Numbered from the stretch's first letter, positions 1 to 9,306 are shown. The stretch: 64,000 nucleotides of DNA from Komagataeibacter nataicola (GCF_003207795.1 NZ_NIRT01000011.1:43487-107486); one strand, 5' to 3'. Notes: generated from the letters alone by a model not told the origin. Translations and numbers: made by a program.

Positions 1-125
1 GATATGATCATGGGCTGCCCGCCGGGGCCGCTATTGGCGAAGATCCAGTCAGGATCGGCGGCGCGCGCCTGTGTGGTGGCGCAGAGGGTTCCGATTGCCA
101 GGATGGCAGCAGGTAACAGGCGCAT
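1..125 (-). CDS. N-terminal part of an exported protein (runs off the left edge)
   Basis: The minus strand opens with an ATG at 125 followed by a classic signal peptide: a short basic start (MRLLPA), a hydrophobic core and an AxA-type cleavage site (residues about 20-23, ARAA). About 18 mature residues follow before the window ends. The product is therefore secreted or periplasmic, but the visible part is too short to assign a family. The 268 bases from 126 to 393 show no gene that I can support. Confidence 0.6.
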   Translation of the reverse strand, partial: MRLLPAAILAIGTLCATTQARAADPDWIFANSGPGGQPMII

Positions 126-393
126 CCCGGCTTTTTCCTTCCAGATCCATGAAAAAACAGTGCGAGGGAACCGTATGATAACGGCCCCGCGCCCGCAGGC
201 CAATGCCGCGCACGCACGGCGGCTGTGTCCGGGAGTGTATCGGGGTGCGAAAATGAAAATCTTCTTTACTATTATTATGCGCGCCTGCGTGGCAGGCATC
301 GGCTGGGTGGAGAGACATGCTTTGTCGCAGGGCGGGTAGACCCCTTTCCTTATCCATAATTATGACAATATATGTCAACATCACGCCTGGGCG

Positions 394-1065
394 ATGCTGA
401 AACCGTCCATCATTCCGATTCGTCGGTCCTTGTTGCAATGGGATTGTCGCAAAGTGAGCACGAAACTTAATGTTCTTCTGGGTTGCCTCATCTGCCTTGC
501 CCTGCCGGGCGGGGCGCAGGCACAGTCCTATGATGACACGGCGCATGCCATGCCGGTGGCCATGCAGCCTCAGGATGAAAACAGCAGTCCCAGCCCGTCG
601 CAGATGCTCGTTGATGAACATGGCGGCGGCTGGGTCGCCATCCATCACACGCCCGATGCCGGAGTGCATACCGATCTGTGCATCGCCGGGTCGGAAAGCG
701 AGATCCTGATGTTCCGCGCCGATGCCGACTCGCTGCAGGTGCGTAGTGCGGACGATCACTGGACCCTGGGCAATGGCCAGAAGGGCGACATGACGGTAAC
801 GGTCGGGGCCTATACGCATGTCTTTCACATGCAGGCCAATGATGCCACGACGCTGGCGGCCAACCTGCCCGCAGCCGACATGACCAGCCTGCTTGACGCC
901 ATGGCCCACCAGCGCCTTGCGGTGGTGCGCTTTGGGGATCAGCCGCCGCTCAGCGTCAATCTCGCCGGTAGCGTGCCCGTGCTCGACCGCTTTCGCGGCT
1001 GCGCGGAAACCCAGCATTTTGCCGATCTGGGCCAGGGTGCGGGGCAGAAATCCTCGCCGTTCTGA
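394..1065 (+). CDS. Exported protein of unknown function
   Basis: The ORF is 223 aa from the ATG at 394. An in-frame GTG at 454 would give a much more regular signal peptide (MSTKLNVLLGC then a hydrophobic stretch ending in AQA), so the true start may be 454; neither start has a strong ribosome site. The mature protein is small, has few cysteines (one CIAG, one RGCAE) and no motif that I recognise. The WVAIHH and FRADADSLQV stretches suggest a beta-rich periplasmic fold. It stands before another exported protein on the same strand, about 130 bases downstream. Confidence 0.6.
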   Translation: MLKPSIIPIRRSLLQWDCRKVSTKLNVLLGCLICLALPGGAQAQSYDDTAHAMPVAMQPQDENSSPSPSQMLVDEHGGGWVAIHHTPDAGVHTDLCIAGSESEILMFRADADSLQVRSADDHWTLGNGQKGDMTVTVGAYTHVFHMQANDATTLAANLPAADMTSLLDAMAHQRLAVVRFGDQPPLSVNLAGSVPVLDRFRGCAETQHFADLGQGAGQKSSPF

Positions 1066-1194
1066 TTGTCCGTCCAGCCGCGCATGCATGGCTGCCCGCA
1101 CGTTGCGTTGTGGTGACAAACCACGTGTCTATGGCAAAAACTGCCTTCCGAATGCCAGCCGCAGGCTGATTTCTTGACGGAAGGAAGACACGAC

Positions 1195-1722
1195 GTGAGG
1201 CGACGTTTTCATCTTGGTGCGCTGGCCGGGCTGGCCCTCATGGCCACGGGTGTGGCGTGCGCACCCGCCATGGCCCGTGACCCCAGGGGGCATGTCGCCC
1301 CGCCCCCGCCGCCGCCAACGCTTGATGTCGCGTCCTTTCAGGCGCAGGCGGCGCAGTATGTGGGCAAGTCCGTGCACATCGAGGGATGCACCATCACCTC
1401 CGCCAATTCGGGTGGGGCGGATTGCGCGGCCTTCCGTATTGCCGACCTGCCAGGAAAGGTGGACTGGAACGGCGCCATACCGCTCGATGGCCCCACGATG
1501 GAGGAAGCCTCCTTTCGCAAGGCGCAGCAGATCTGTGGTGATACCGGCCAGCACGAGCAGTGCCGTGCCGATGTGACCGGCGTGGTCTATGATCCGTTCG
1601 GAGATATGGGCGTGCAGGGCCAGCGTAATTTCGAGCTGCGTCAGGTCCGCATTCACTGGCTGGCGGAGCCGGCTCCAAAAAAGGCGACCGGCCACCACGC
1701 CATGCGGCAGGCCGCCCGCTGA
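1195..1722 (+). CDS. Exported protein of unknown function, possible OB-like fold
   Basis: I place the start at the GTG at 1195 because a GGAAGGAAG ribosome site (1179-1187) lies 7 bases upstream; an in-frame TTG at 1174 would put that site inside the gene. The protein (175 aa) begins with a basic RRRF segment and a signal peptide ending in AMA. A proline run (residues about 37-43) follows, then a domain with three cysteines (EGCTIT, GADCAAF, QICG) and a fourth near the end (EQCRAD), which could form two disulfides in the periplasm. The phrase YVGKSVHIEGC looks like the first strand of a small beta barrel. I cannot name the family. Confidence 0.65.
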   Translation: MRRRFHLGALAGLALMATGVACAPAMARDPRGHVAPPPPPPTLDVASFQAQAAQYVGKSVHIEGCTITSANSGGADCAAFRIADLPGKVDWNGAIPLDGPTMEEASFRKAQQICGDTGQHEQCRADVTGVVYDPFGDMGVQGQRNFELRQVRIHWLAEPAPKKATGHHAMRQAAR

Positions 1723-1744
1723 ACGGGCCGTCTGGCATCAGAAG

Positions 1745-1826
1745 CTCAGAATATTTCTGGTGAAGCTGTTTTCAGGCAGCCTTGAAAGACGCCGCCCTGT
1801 TGAACAGTGGGCGGCGTTTTTTATCC
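1745..1826. repeat. Dispersed palindromic intergenic element, degenerate copy 1, with terminator hairpin
   Basis: This is a worn copy, in reverse orientation, of the element seen best at 3903-3990. It keeps the TGGTGAAGCT motif, a remnant of the small hairpin and the GC-rich hairpin (arms ACGCCGCCC at 1789-1797 and GGGCGGCGT at 1809-1817) followed by six T. It sits between two converging genes, so it would end transcription of the gene to its left and possibly also of the one to its right. Confidence 0.6.
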
Positions 1827-2000
1827 CGCGTGACCAAGCAGGTGTGAGAGCAGGGTGAACACACCCCCGCACAGCACGCTGCCCATGACCACCATAGGCA
1901 CGATCCAGGCCTCGCGGATGAAGGATGTCACATGCGTCATGGCGCGGCGTGTGGCCGGGCTGCGCACGGGCGACAGGGATGGATTGAACGTGGTTGTCAT
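1821..2000 (-). CDS. Small single-pass membrane protein
   Basis: This minus-strand gene encodes 59 aa from the ATG at 2000 (MTTTFNPSLSPV). A purine-rich GGGGA lies about 9 bases upstream. A longer reading to 2090 is open but has no ribosome site. Residues 31-55 (AWIVPMVVMG and on) form one transmembrane segment, with a cysteine and two glycines in its middle. The N-terminal 30 residues are polar and basic. No family is recognised. Its stop codon lies at the edge of the terminator-like repeat. Confidence 0.5.
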   Translation of the reverse strand: MTTTFNPSLSPVRSPATRRAMTHVTSFIREAWIVPMVVMGSVLCGGVFTLLSHLLGHAG

Positions 2001-2491
2001 GGCGTGACGTCCCCGGGCGCGAAGGCCCAAAAAAGCGACTGCGGTGCGTGACCGGTGGCGCGTAATGGAGACACGGCGCGACGCTGTCAAGCACGAAAAA
2101 CGGCTGCGTGCGGGGCTGGTATTCAGGGGGCGGAAAAAAACCCGGTTTTCAGGTCATTTTTCACGCCAGCATGTTTTGCATGCAGGGCGGTCCTGTTGCG
2201 CCGGATGGGGTCAGGCAGGCCGGGTTGCCCCTACGGTTCTGCCTTGCGGTGATTCGCGGGGGAGGAGGCTGTTCCAGGGGGCAGTGCGATGCCGTCTTGG
2301 CGTTATCGCGTGCCGGGTGTGGCGGGCTGAGGGACTATCGGGCGGTTGTCTGCTGCGGTGAGGGTTCCGGTATTGCAGGGCGCCGCCTGTTCGGGGCGTG
2401 CGTGCAAGGTTGTTGCTTTCTTGCATGGCTGCCCCTTAAAAGGCGCGTTTGGCTGGATGAGACTGGCCGCTCTCACGCACGGGACCGCTCC
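2001..2491. other. Gene-free stretch upstream of the GntP permease
   Basis: An open plus-strand frame runs through this region into the permease gene, but it has no membrane or domain character and its codons look random. I treat it as non-coding leader. It should hold the promoters of the small membrane protein (minus) and the permease (plus); I did not find a convincing -35/-10 pair or operator. Confidence 0.4.
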
Positions 2492-3901
2492 ATGACTCCG
2501 CTCGCGCTGATCCTGACCGGGATAGGCTCCATTGCCGTCCTGCTCCTGCTTATCCTCAAACTCCGGCTGCATCCCTTCGTCGCCCTGCTGGTGGTGGCCG
2601 TGGTCGTGGCCCTGCTTACCGGCATGCCCGTGGCAAAGCTGGCCGATGCCATTCAGGGCAGCATGGGGCGCATCATGGGCCATATCGCCATTATCGTGGC
2701 CTTCGGAGCCATGATCGGGCGCATGGTTGACCTTTCGGGCGGGGCGGCCACCGTGGCGAATGCGCTGATCGGCCGCGTGGGCCGCGCCCATGTGCCGCTG
2801 GCGCTGGTCATTGCCGCCTTTGGCGTGGGCATTCCGGTGTTTTTCGAGGTGGGCGTCATCATGCTCATGCCGCTGGTCTATGGCATGGCGCGACAGACGG
2901 GCCGCGTGCCCGCAGTGTTCGGCATTCCCATGGCCGTGACCATGCTCACTGTCCATGCCCTGCTGCCGCCCCATCCCGGCGCCGTGGCGGTCGCGGCGGC
3001 GCTGGGCGTGGGGGCGGGGCACATGCTGCTGCTCGGCCTGCCGCTGGCCGCCGTGGCCACGGTGCTGACCTATGTGCTGACCCGGCCCATCATGGCGCAG
3101 CCGCTGGGCTGCGCGCCCGATATCCGCGCCGTGGTGGACGAGGCCCGCGTGCCCGCCCACGGGCAGGGCGAGGGGGATGGCGCTGCGGCTGCCTTCATGC
3201 AGGCGACCGCGCGCAGCCCGGTGGGCGTGGGCGAGGTTCTGACCGTTATCGCCATGCCGGTGGTGCTGATGGTGGCGGGCACGCTGGCGGGCGAACTGAT
3301 GGCGCCGGGGCGGGTGCGCACGGTCATGGTTTTTGCCGGCATACCCTTCGTGGCGCTGGGGCTGGATGTGCTGCTATGCGCGTGGCTGCTGGGGCTGCGG
3401 CGCGGCATGGCGCTGGCCATCGTGTCTGATGTTGTGGCAGCCGCCCTGCCGGGCACGGCCATTATCATCCTCATTACCGGGGCGGGCGGCGCGTTCGCGC
3501 AGGTGCTGGTGGGCAGTGGCGTGGGTGATGCGCTGGGTGGCCTGCTGGCTTCCACTGGCCTGCCGCTGCTGGTGCTGGCCTTCGTGCTGACCATGATCCT
3601 GCGCGTAGCCCAGGGGCCAACGACCGTGGCGCTCATGACCACGGCGGGCATCCTCGGCCCCATGATCGGCCGCCTGCACCTTGACCAGACCCATCTGGCC
3701 CTCATGGCGCTGGCCATGGGGGCGGGAGGCATGGCGCTGTCGCATGTGAACGATGCGGGGTTCTGGATCGTAACAAGGCTGTGCGGCGTGAGCGTGCGCG
3801 AGGGGCTGCGTAGCTGGAGCCTCATGACACTGGTGGCCGCCCTGCTGGTCTTTGCAGGTGTTGCGGCGCTGTGGGGCGTGATGCCCGCATCGCGCGGTTA
3901 A
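2492..3901 (+). CDS. GntP-family gluconate/organic acid permease
   Basis: The 469-aa protein is almost wholly hydrophobic, with about 12 membrane helices, which matches the usual 430-470 aa of the GntP family. Family hallmarks include a GVGIPVFFEVGVIMLMPL-type segment (about residues 112-129), an HALLPPHPG motif and a late HVNDAGFW motif. The family imports gluconate or related sugar acids and hydroxy acids by proton symport at the inner membrane. I chose the ATG at 2492 because it begins directly at the first helix; the long upstream extension has no membrane character. Substrate is not decided by sequence. It stands alone, with no sugar-acid kinase or dehydratase beside it. Confidence 0.9.
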   Translation: MTPLALILTGIGSIAVLLLLILKLRLHPFVALLVVAVVVALLTGMPVAKLADAIQGSMGRIMGHIAIIVAFGAMIGRMVDLSGGAATVANALIGRVGRAHVPLALVIAAFGVGIPVFFEVGVIMLMPLVYGMARQTGRVPAVFGIPMAVTMLTVHALLPPHPGAVAVAAALGVGAGHMLLLGLPLAAVATVLTYVLTRPIMAQPLGCAPDIRAVVDEARVPAHGQGEGDGAAAAFMQATARSPVGVGEVLTVIAMPVVLMVAGTLAGELMAPGRVRTVMVFAGIPFVALGLDVLLCAWLLGLRRGMALAIVSDVVAAALPGTAIIILITGAGGAFAQVLVGSGVGDALGGLLASTGLPLLVLAFVLTMILRVAQGPTTVALMTTAGILGPMIGRLHLDQTHLALMALAMGAGGMALSHVNDAGFWIVTRLCGVSVREGLRSWSLMTLVAALLVFAGVAALWGVMPASRG

Positions 3902-3902
3902 G

Positions 3903-3990
3903 GGATAAAAGTTTTTGGGTGCCGCCTTTTTTCAAAAAGGCGGTGTTCTTTGAAGCTTTTTGAAAAAAGCTTCACCAAAAACGTTTATTC
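3903..3990. repeat. Dispersed palindromic intergenic element, copy 2 (best-preserved)
   Basis: Outer arms ATAAAAGTTTTTGG and its near-perfect complement CCAAAAACGTTTAT enclose two hairpins. The first is GC-rich (CCGCCTTTTTT / AAAAAGGCGG) and the second is GAAGCTTTTT / AAAAAGCTTC. Folded as single strand this gives a three-way junction with U-tracts in both directions. It lies exactly between two converging genes (permease and uvrA2), so a two-way terminator role is likely. Copies at 1745, 8406, 10244, 17584, 18897, 24990, 42988 and 43842 share the layout. Confidence 0.85.
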
Positions 3991-3996
3991 TTTCAC

Positions 3997-6531
3997 TCAG
4001 CCAGTGAGAGGCAGCAGGAAAGGCGCGGTGGCGCTGCCTTTTGCGTGGGCCACATCATGCGGCGTGCCAGCGGCCACGATCGTGCCGCCCCCGTCGCCCG
4101 CACCCGGCCCCATGTCGATAATCCAGTCGCTTCTGGCCGCCACCCGCATGTCATGCTCGGCCACTACTACGGTATGGCCACCATTCACCAGTGATTGCAG
4201 GTGCGCCTGCAGCCGGTCCACATCGGCGGGGTGCAGGCCGGTGGTCGGTTCATCAAGAATGTAGAGCGTATGGCCCCGACGCTGCTTGCGCAGTTCGGTG
4301 GCCAGCTTGATGCGCTGTGCCTCCCCGCCCGAAAGCTCGGTGGCGGGCTGCCCAAGCCGCAGGTAGCCAAGCCCGCCCTGCTGCAATGTGGCAAGCGTGG
4401 TGGACAAAGCCGGGTTCTGCGCAAAAAAGGCGGCCGCTTCATCTACCGTCATGGCCAGTACATCGGCAATGGATTTGCCGTCTATGGTCACCTCCAGCAC
4501 CTCGGGCCGGTAGCGCGTACCGTGGCAGGTGGGGCAGGGGGAATACACGCTGGGCAGGAACAGCAGTTCCACCATCACCGAGCCCGCGCCCTCGCAGGTG
4601 GGGCAGCGCCCTTTGGGCAGGTTGAAAGAAAAGCGACCCGCATCATAGCCGCGCGCACGGGCCAGGTCGGTTGCGGCATAGGCCTGGCGGATCGTGTCGA
4701 ACAGGCCGGTATAGGTGGCAAGGTTGGAGCGCGGGGTGCGGCCGATGGGTTTCTGGTCGATCATGACCAGCCGGCTGATTTTCTTTACGCCCGCCACCAC
4801 ATGCCCCTGCGGCGTGCCTTCGGGCATGTCCTCGATGGTGTCGGCCTCCCCCGCATCGGGCAGTTTCTGCCCCAGCGCGTGCGCCATGATGGCGGGCAGC
4901 GCCTGGCTGACAAGGCTCGACTTGCCCGAGCCCGACAGGCCGGTCACGGTTACGAACGTGCCCAGCGGAATATCCACGCTCAGGTTGTGCAGGTTGTTCC
5001 ACGTTATGCCCGCAAGCTTCAGCCAGGCTGTGGCCGGGCGCGGCGTGCAGGCAATCGGGGCATTACTGCCGAACAGGTAGGGCGCGGTGCGGGAGTTCGT
5101 GACGGCCCGCAGGCCATCGGGCAGGCCGCTATACAGCACCTCGCCCCCGTGCGTGCCCGCATCGGGGCCAACATCGACAATCCAGTCCGCCCGGCGGATG
5201 AGGTAGAGGTTATGCTCGACAATGAACAGCGAGTTGCCTGCCCGCTTCAGCCCCTCCAGCGCATCGAGCAGGTTGTGGGCATCGGCGGGGTGCAGGCCGC
5301 TTGAGGGTTCATCGAGCACATACACCACGCCAAACAGGCTGGAGCGGATCTGCGTGCCCAGCCGCAGGCGCTGGTACTCACCCGGCGAAAGGGTGGTGAC
5401 CGAGCGGTCGGCCTGCAGGTAGCCAAGCCCCAGATGCTCCAGCACCGCAATGCGGCCCAGCAGGTCGGTTGCCATGCGGCGGGCGGCAATGGCTGTGGCA
5501 TCGCCTGCCTGCGGGGCGTGTTCGGGCACCTGCGCGCCACAGGACAGCGGGGCCAGCGTGCCGGCGATGGTGGCAAGGGGCAGGCGCGTGAGTTCGGCGA
5601 TATTCAGCCCCGCGATGGTGACACGCAGCGCATCGGGGTTGAGCCGCGCGCCATGGCAGGTGGGGCAGGGCGTTGCGGTGAGGAACCGCTCGGCCCGCCT
5701 GCGCATGTTGGCACTCTGCGATGTGGCAAACGTATGCAGCACGTAGCGCCGCGCGCCGGTAAAGGTGCCGTTATAGGCAGGCGGCACATGGTCGCGTATC
5801 GCGCGCTGCACGGCAGCGTGGTCGAGGCCGGGATAGACGGGGTAGGTAGGTGTTTCCTCCGTGTAGAGGATCCAGTCGCGGGTTTTTTCCGGCAGGTCGC
5901 GCCAGGGGCAGTCCACGTCCACGCCCTTGGTGATGAGAATATCGCGCAGGTTCTGCCCCTGCCATGCCGTAGGCCACGCCGCCACCGCGCGTTCGCGGAT
6001 GGAGAGGCTGTCATCAGGCACCAGCAGGTCGGTCGTGGTGTCCATGATGCGGCCCTGCCCATGGCATTGCGGGCAGGCACCTTCGGGCGTGTTGGTGGAG
6101 AACGATTCCGCCTCCAGCCGCTTCATGCCCGCAGGGTAATGCCCCGCGCGGGAATAGAGCATGCGCAGCAGGTTCGACAGCGTGGTGATGCTGCCCACCG
6201 TGGAGCGCCCGGTGCCGGTGCCACGCTGCTGCTGGAGTGCGATGGCGGGCGGCAGCCCCTCGATTGACGTGACATCGGGCACCGGCATTTGCCGGAACAG
6301 CCGCCTTGCATAGGGCGAGACCGATTCCAGATAACGCCGCTGCGCCTCCGCATACAGCGTGCCGAAAGCCAGCGAGGATTTGCCCGAGCCCGAAACTCCG
6401 GTGAACACGACCAGCCGGTCACGCGGAATGTCCACGCTCACATCCTTGAGGTTGTGCTCGCGCGCGCCACGCACATGCACGAAATCGGGCCGGGTGGACG
6501 GATCAACTGCAGGAACGGGAGGCTGTGACAT
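3997..6531 (-). CDS. UvrA2: UvrA-family excinuclease ATPase paralogue
   Basis: The protein is about 843 aa, shorter than the housekeeping UvrA (about 940 aa), which marks the UvrA2 type lacking the UvrB-binding insertion. It has two ABC ATPase halves, each with a Walker A (GVSGSGKSS near the start, GLSGSGKSS in the second half). The first ABC signature reads LSPGE rather than LSGGE, and the second is a standard ELSGGEAQR. Zinc-finger pairs CPQCHG, CPTCHG, CPTCEG and CPTCHG are present. UvrA2 proteins are linked to DNA damage tolerance or antibiotic export in other bacteria; the role here is inferred. I used the ATG of MSQPPVP; an ATG 33 bases upstream is also open. I saw no LexA box in front. 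Confidence 0.88.
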   Translation of the reverse strand: MSQPPVPAVDPSTRPDFVHVRGAREHNLKDVSVDIPRDRLVVFTGVSGSGKSSLAFGTLYAEAQRRYLESVSPYARRLFRQMPVPDVTSIEGLPPAIALQQQRGTGTGRSTVGSITTLSNLLRMLYSRAGHYPAGMKRLEAESFSTNTPEGACPQCHGQGRIMDTTTDLLVPDDSLSIRERAVAAWPTAWQGQNLRDILITKGVDVDCPWRDLPEKTRDWILYTEETPTYPVYPGLDHAAVQRAIRDHVPPAYNGTFTGARRYVLHTFATSQSANMRRRAERFLTATPCPTCHGARLNPDALRVTIAGLNIAELTRLPLATIAGTLAPLSCGAQVPEHAPQAGDATAIAARRMATDLLGRIAVLEHLGLGYLQADRSVTTLSPGEYQRLRLGTQIRSSLFGVVYVLDEPSSGLHPADAHNLLDALEGLKRAGNSLFIVEHNLYLIRRADWIVDVGPDAGTHGGEVLYSGLPDGLRAVTNSRTAPYLFGSNAPIACTPRPATAWLKLAGITWNNLHNLSVDIPLGTFVTVTGLSGSGKSSLVSQALPAIMAHALGQKLPDAGEADTIEDMPEGTPQGHVVAGVKKISRLVMIDQKPIGRTPRSNLATYTGLFDTIRQAYAATDLARARGYDAGRFSFNLPKGRCPTCEGAGSVMVELLFLPSVYSPCPTCHGTRYRPEVLEVTIDGKSIADVLAMTVDEAAAFFAQNPALSTTLATLQQGGLGYLRLGQPATELSGGEAQRIKLATELRKQRRGHTLYILDEPTTGLHPADVDRLQAHLQSLVNGGHTVVVAEHDMRVAARSDWIIDMGPGAGDGGGTIVAAGTPHDVAHAKGSATAPFLLPLTG

Positions 6532-6757
6532 GGGGAACGGGCCTTTGATGCAGTGGGCGGGCACGGGGCCGGCAGGGTGCCCTGTTATAACCCGACTGCC
6601 CGGGTCTGTGCTCCCTCTTCTCGCGCATGAATATTATCGCCCATGATATAATTGATAATACCGGGTATATGCCAGCCCCCGGCTTGACCGATGCAGGCGG
6701 GCAGCGCATCACAGCAAAAGCAAGTTATGACAATATGAGTGATCAGGCGGTGGAAGC

Positions 6758-7204
6758 ATGAAACGAGTCATTATACTGGGCGTGTCGCTCTGCCTGTATT
6801 CCGGGCTGGCCCATGCGGCGGGTAGTGCCGCCGTCATCGCTGAAGCCGAGCGCCATGTGGCCGCCACCCTGCCCGACCCGCATGCAGCAACCTTCCGCAA
6901 TGCTACGGTGCATGCCATGGATGGCGCATCGGTGGTATGTGGCGAGATGGCGGAACACGGCCCGCCTGCTGATGGCGTGTACAAGAAATTCGGCTATGTG
7001 CAGGGTCAGGATGACCCGGTGATTTTCAGCGGGCGCCCGGTTCCGGCGAAAATCCAGTTCAATGAGGTCAATTCCTGGCTCAATGACAGCATCAAGCTCG
7101 AAGACCTTGAAGAAATGGGCTGCGTGCCAAAGGGCACCTATCATCGCTACAACGAGCAGCTCAATCAGGTCATGGCCCAGCGCAGCCAGTTTGGCGTGAA
7201 CTAG
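6758..7204 (+). CDS. Exported protein of unknown function
   Basis: The 148-aa protein has a clear signal peptide (MKRVIILGVSLCL, cleavage near HAA at residue 20). The mature part carries two cysteines that could pair (VVCGEM and MGCVPK). A phrase with the sense 'AE..V.A.L.DP.AA.FRN' near its start is typical of small alphaproteobacterial periplasmic proteins, where the exported residue block precedes a VCGEV-like strand. No enzyme motif is visible. The 226 bases upstream separate it from the divergently read uvrA2 and should carry both promoters; a TATAAT-like stretch (TATAATTG near 6647) is the best candidate I see. Confidence 0.65.
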   Translation: MKRVIILGVSLCLYSGLAHAAGSAAVIAEAERHVAATLPDPHAATFRNATVHAMDGASVVCGEMAEHGPPADGVYKKFGYVQGQDDPVIFSGRPVPAKIQFNEVNSWLNDSIKLEDLEEMGCVPKGTYHRYNEQLNQVMAQRSQFGVN

Positions 7205-7417
7205 GCCGGGACAACTTCAGCCCATGCCGGGCGTTGAACCCGCAGACGCGCCCGCGGGCACCTGTGCCGGGCATATGCGGCATGGGCGAAAGTCCGGAGT
7301 AGTTGGCGTAAAGGCTCCGGCGCACGGAAGGCGGCCGACAGGGGCCGCCATGTGAGCAACAGGGCATGGGGCGGCACGCAGGTGCCAGCCTGCATGCCCG
7401 ACAAGGAAAGGGAATTC

Positions 7418-7651
7418 ATGACGGATGTAACGCAGGCCATGCTGGGTCAGGACGTAATTGCGGCGGGCTCGGGCCGCATGGGCACGCTCACGGCCGTCAA
7501 TACGGATGGCACGATTCAGGTTACCGTTGATGGCCCGGCCGAAAGCGCCTTTACCATTCCCGCCGCATGGGTACAGTCTGCCGATAACGGCAAGATCCTG
7601 CTCAGCCATACGGTGGAAGATGTACAGTCCTACACGCCCCCCACAAACTGA
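7418..7651 (+). CDS. Small protein resembling DUF2171 / PRC-barrel-like proteins
   Basis: I chose the ATG at 7418 because an excellent ribosome site (AAGGAAAGGGA, 7403-7413) precedes it; the frame is open upstream but not supported. The 77-aa product has the pattern 'V.A.G.GRMGTL..V...G.I.V....A...IP..WV......KILLS...EDV'. That is close to the short beta-barrel DUF2171 proteins that occur in stress-related loci. It has no signal peptide, so it should be cytoplasmic. The 213 bases before it are GC-rich and can form several hairpins, but I see no recognisable RNA gene. Confidence 0.6.
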   Translation: MTDVTQAMLGQDVIAAGSGRMGTLTAVNTDGTIQVTVDGPAESAFTIPAAWVQSADNGKILLSHTVEDVQSYTPPTN

Positions 7652-7688
7652 AGGGCCTGCACTGCCCCTGATCGGGGTGCGGTAATTC

Positions 7689-8405
7689 ATGCACGCACCC
7701 GCTCCCCCGCCCGGCCCCGTGCTGGAGGATGATGACCTGTTCCGTGTGCCTGCGCGCCTTGCGCCCGATGCGCTGCGGGCCCTGGCCGGGCAGGCGGTCA
7801 TGCCTGCCTTCGCACCCGCGCCAAGGGCTGCGGACCTTGTTGACATCATGCAGGTTGATCCGGCGATTGCGCTGGATATCCGTTATGCTTCCAGCCGGAA
7901 TTTTCTGGGTTTCCCGGTTTATCCGGCGGGGCGGGCGTTCCTTCAGCGCCCGGCGGCACTGGCCCTGTCGCATGCGCGTGGCCTTGCGGGCCGGCATGGC
8001 TATGGCCTGCTGGTTTATGATGCATATCGGCCCTGGCATGTCACGGCGCTGTTCCGTGCTGCCGTGCCAGCGGCCCTGCATGAATTCGTGGGTGATCCGG
8101 CCACGGGGTCGCGCCATAACCGGGGCTGCGCGGTTGACCTGACCCTGTGGGACCTGACGACGCGCCAGGTTGTGCCCATGCCATCCGGCTTTGATGAAAT
8201 GACACCTCGCGCCCATGTTGACTATGCGGGCGGTGATGCCCTGGCGCGGCAGCGACGTGACCTGCTGGCGCGCATCATGCAGGCCAGCGGCTTTGTGCCT
8301 CTGGCGGAGGAATGGTGGCATTTCGACTTTAAGGACTGGGTGGATTATCCGGTGCTTGATCTTTCGTTTGATGCGGTGGCGCGTGCTGCCATGCCGCAGG
8401 TCTGA
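7689..8405 (+). CDS. ddpX: D-alanyl-D-alanine dipeptidase (VanX/DdpX, peptidase M15D)
   Basis: The 238-aa protein matches the M15D zinc dipeptidases that split D-Ala-D-Ala. The zinc ligands and catalytic residues fit VanX: H143 and D150 in SRHNRGCAVDL, then E208 and H211 in EEWWHFDF. The 7-residue and 3-residue spacings are those of VanX. The YDAYRP motif (residues 110-115) supplies the substrate arginine. There is no signal peptide, so it should act in the cytoplasm. No vancomycin-resistance partners are nearby, so a role in recycling wall dipeptides is more likely than resistance. Confidence 0.9.
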   Translation: MHAPAPPPGPVLEDDDLFRVPARLAPDALRALAGQAVMPAFAPAPRAADLVDIMQVDPAIALDIRYASSRNFLGFPVYPAGRAFLQRPAALALSHARGLAGRHGYGLLVYDAYRPWHVTALFRAAVPAALHEFVGDPATGSRHNRGCAVDLTLWDLTTRQVVPMPSGFDEMTPRAHVDYAGGDALARQRRDLLARIMQASGFVPLAEEWWHFDFKDWVDYPVLDLSFDAVARAAMPQV

Positions 8406-8490
8406 AAGGGTAAAAGTTTTTTGGGTGCCGCCTTTTTTCAAAAAGGTGGTGTTCTTTTGAATATTTTTGAAAAAATATTCATTAAAAAAT
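8406..8490. repeat. Dispersed palindromic intergenic element, copy 3
   Basis: Plus orientation. The GC-rich hairpin (CCGCC / GGTGG around a T6-C-A5 centre) and a second hairpin (GAATATTTTT / AAAAATATTC) are both present. The second hairpin has changed from the AAGCTT type to an AATATT type on both arms, so pairing is kept while sequence drifted. It follows the dipeptidase stop. Confidence 0.75.
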
Positions 8491-8505
8491 ATCTGTATGA
8501 AAATA

Positions 8506-8545
8506 AAAATGCCGCCCATTTTAAATGAAAGGGCGGCATTTCTTT
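8506..8545 (+). terminator. Rho-independent terminator
   Basis: An 11-bp stem (AAATGCCGCCC at 8507-8517 with GGGCGGCATTT at 8531-8541) and an A/T-rich loop are followed by CTTTT. It lies directly after repeat copy 3, between converging genes. Confidence 0.75.
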
Positions 8546-8564
8546 TGAATTATTCTAAAAAATT

Positions 8565-8888
8565 TCAGTCATTATGCAGGGTGCGGTCTATCGTGCGGCC
8601 TGCTTTCTCACCGGGGCCTTTGGGCGGGTCGAAGGTATCCTGCATCTTGTCGCCAAAATGATCGATTTTCTCGCCCGTTGTCTCGTGGTGGCGCTTGCAT
8701 CCGCTCAACCCCGTGCCTGCCACCACAAGGGCCAGGCCAAAAGCGGCCACGGAGCGCAGGCGCCGCCGGGTGGCAGGCGCGGGGGCGACCGTGGCGGGCG
8801 CGCCGTGGCGCAGGGCAATGCGGAACTGGAGGCGGGCTGGTTCTGTGCTGGAGGAAGTCTGCTTGCGATTGCGTAAGGCGCTATCCAT
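8565..8888 (-). CDS. Small putative lipoprotein
   Basis: This 107-aa minus-strand product has a long basic N-terminus and then a hydrophobic segment (VAAFGLALVVAGTG) ending in the lipobox LSGC (cysteine at about residue 64). A 43-residue polar tail follows, rich in K, D, H and P (KIDHFGDKMQDTFDPP). The unusually long stretch before the hydrophobic core suggests the real start is downstream, but I see no ATG or strong ribosome site there. A tail with 'G..IDR....D' resembles small envelope-stress lipoproteins. Function unknown. Confidence 0.5.
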   Translation of the reverse strand: MDSALRNRKQTSSSTEPARLQFRIALRHGAPATVAPAPATRRRLRSVAAFGLALVVAGTGLSGCKRHHETTGEKIDHFGDKMQDTFDPPKGPGEKAGRTIDRTLHND

Positions 8889-8973
8889 GCCCGGTATCCT
8901 GTTGCGATGTCATGTGCACCTTTAAGTGAGCAATCCCCGGTCCGGTTCCGTCCTCACGGGAATGTGAGCACCG

Positions 8974-9300
8974 TTAGCTGAACATGGCCCGGCATTCTGG
9001 GCACAGCCGCAAAAAGCGGCCATCGGCCACAAAGGCGGTATCGCAGTTCAGGCAGGTGCGGCGCACCTGGTCGGGGCGGTCCATCGGTATGGCGTGGCGG
9101 ATGCGGTGGCGGCGCAGGTGGGCCTCGAGTGTCTTGATGTTCATGTCCAGCCTGCGGGCGGTCTCGCGCGTGGAGCAGCCCTGTGCCCGCAGGGCGGCCA
9201 CGCGCGGGGCAAGGGCGGTCCAGTCAACACGCGGCGGGCGCGTGCGGCGTGGCGGGGCAGGGGATGGTGTAGCGGAGGTGATGTTGTGCATGTTTTTCAT
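8974..9300 (-). CDS. HTH / zinc-ribbon DNA-binding protein, likely regulator
   Basis: From the ATG at 9300 the protein is 108 aa; ATGs at 9291 and 9330 are alternatives. Residues about 25-67 form a helix-turn-helix of the GcrA/Hin-like kind (VDWTALAPRVAALRAQG, then STRETARRLDM and NIKTLEAHLRRH). Residues about 84-103 hold a CxxC...CxxC zinc ribbon (CLNC and CPEC, 15 residues between). It is read divergently from the gene at 9420. A palindrome covers its own start codon and a matching one lies at the neighbour's start, so self-control and control of the partner are likely. No good Shine-Dalgarno is visible, so the mRNA may be leaderless. Confidence 0.65.
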   Translation of the reverse strand: MKNMHNITSATPSPAPPRRTRPPRVDWTALAPRVAALRAQGCSTRETARRLDMNIKTLEAHLRRHRIRHAIPMDRPDQVRRTCLNCDTAFVADGRFLRLCPECRAMFS

Positions 9301-9306
9301 ACACAA
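9284..9306. promoter_or_regulatory. Operator-like palindrome at the start of the HTH gene
   Basis: The inverted repeat is TTGTGCATG, 5 bases, CATACACAA, with one mismatch between arms. It covers both candidate start codons (9300, 9291) of the minus-strand HTH gene. An overlapping shorter repeat (CATAC, 5 bases, GTATG, 9298-9312) adds a further half-site. Confidence 0.6.

Noticed and set aside
49..1119. Long minus-strand frame (356 codons) over the first two exported-protein genes
   Set aside because: It lies opposite well-supported signal-peptide genes, has no domain and reflects GC-rich codon bias; only its outer neighbour at 1-125 in another frame looks real.
2303..3825. Two long minus-strand frames across the permease gene
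   Set aside because: Composition is of His/Arg or Ser/Ala shadow type and they oppose a clear 12-helix transporter.
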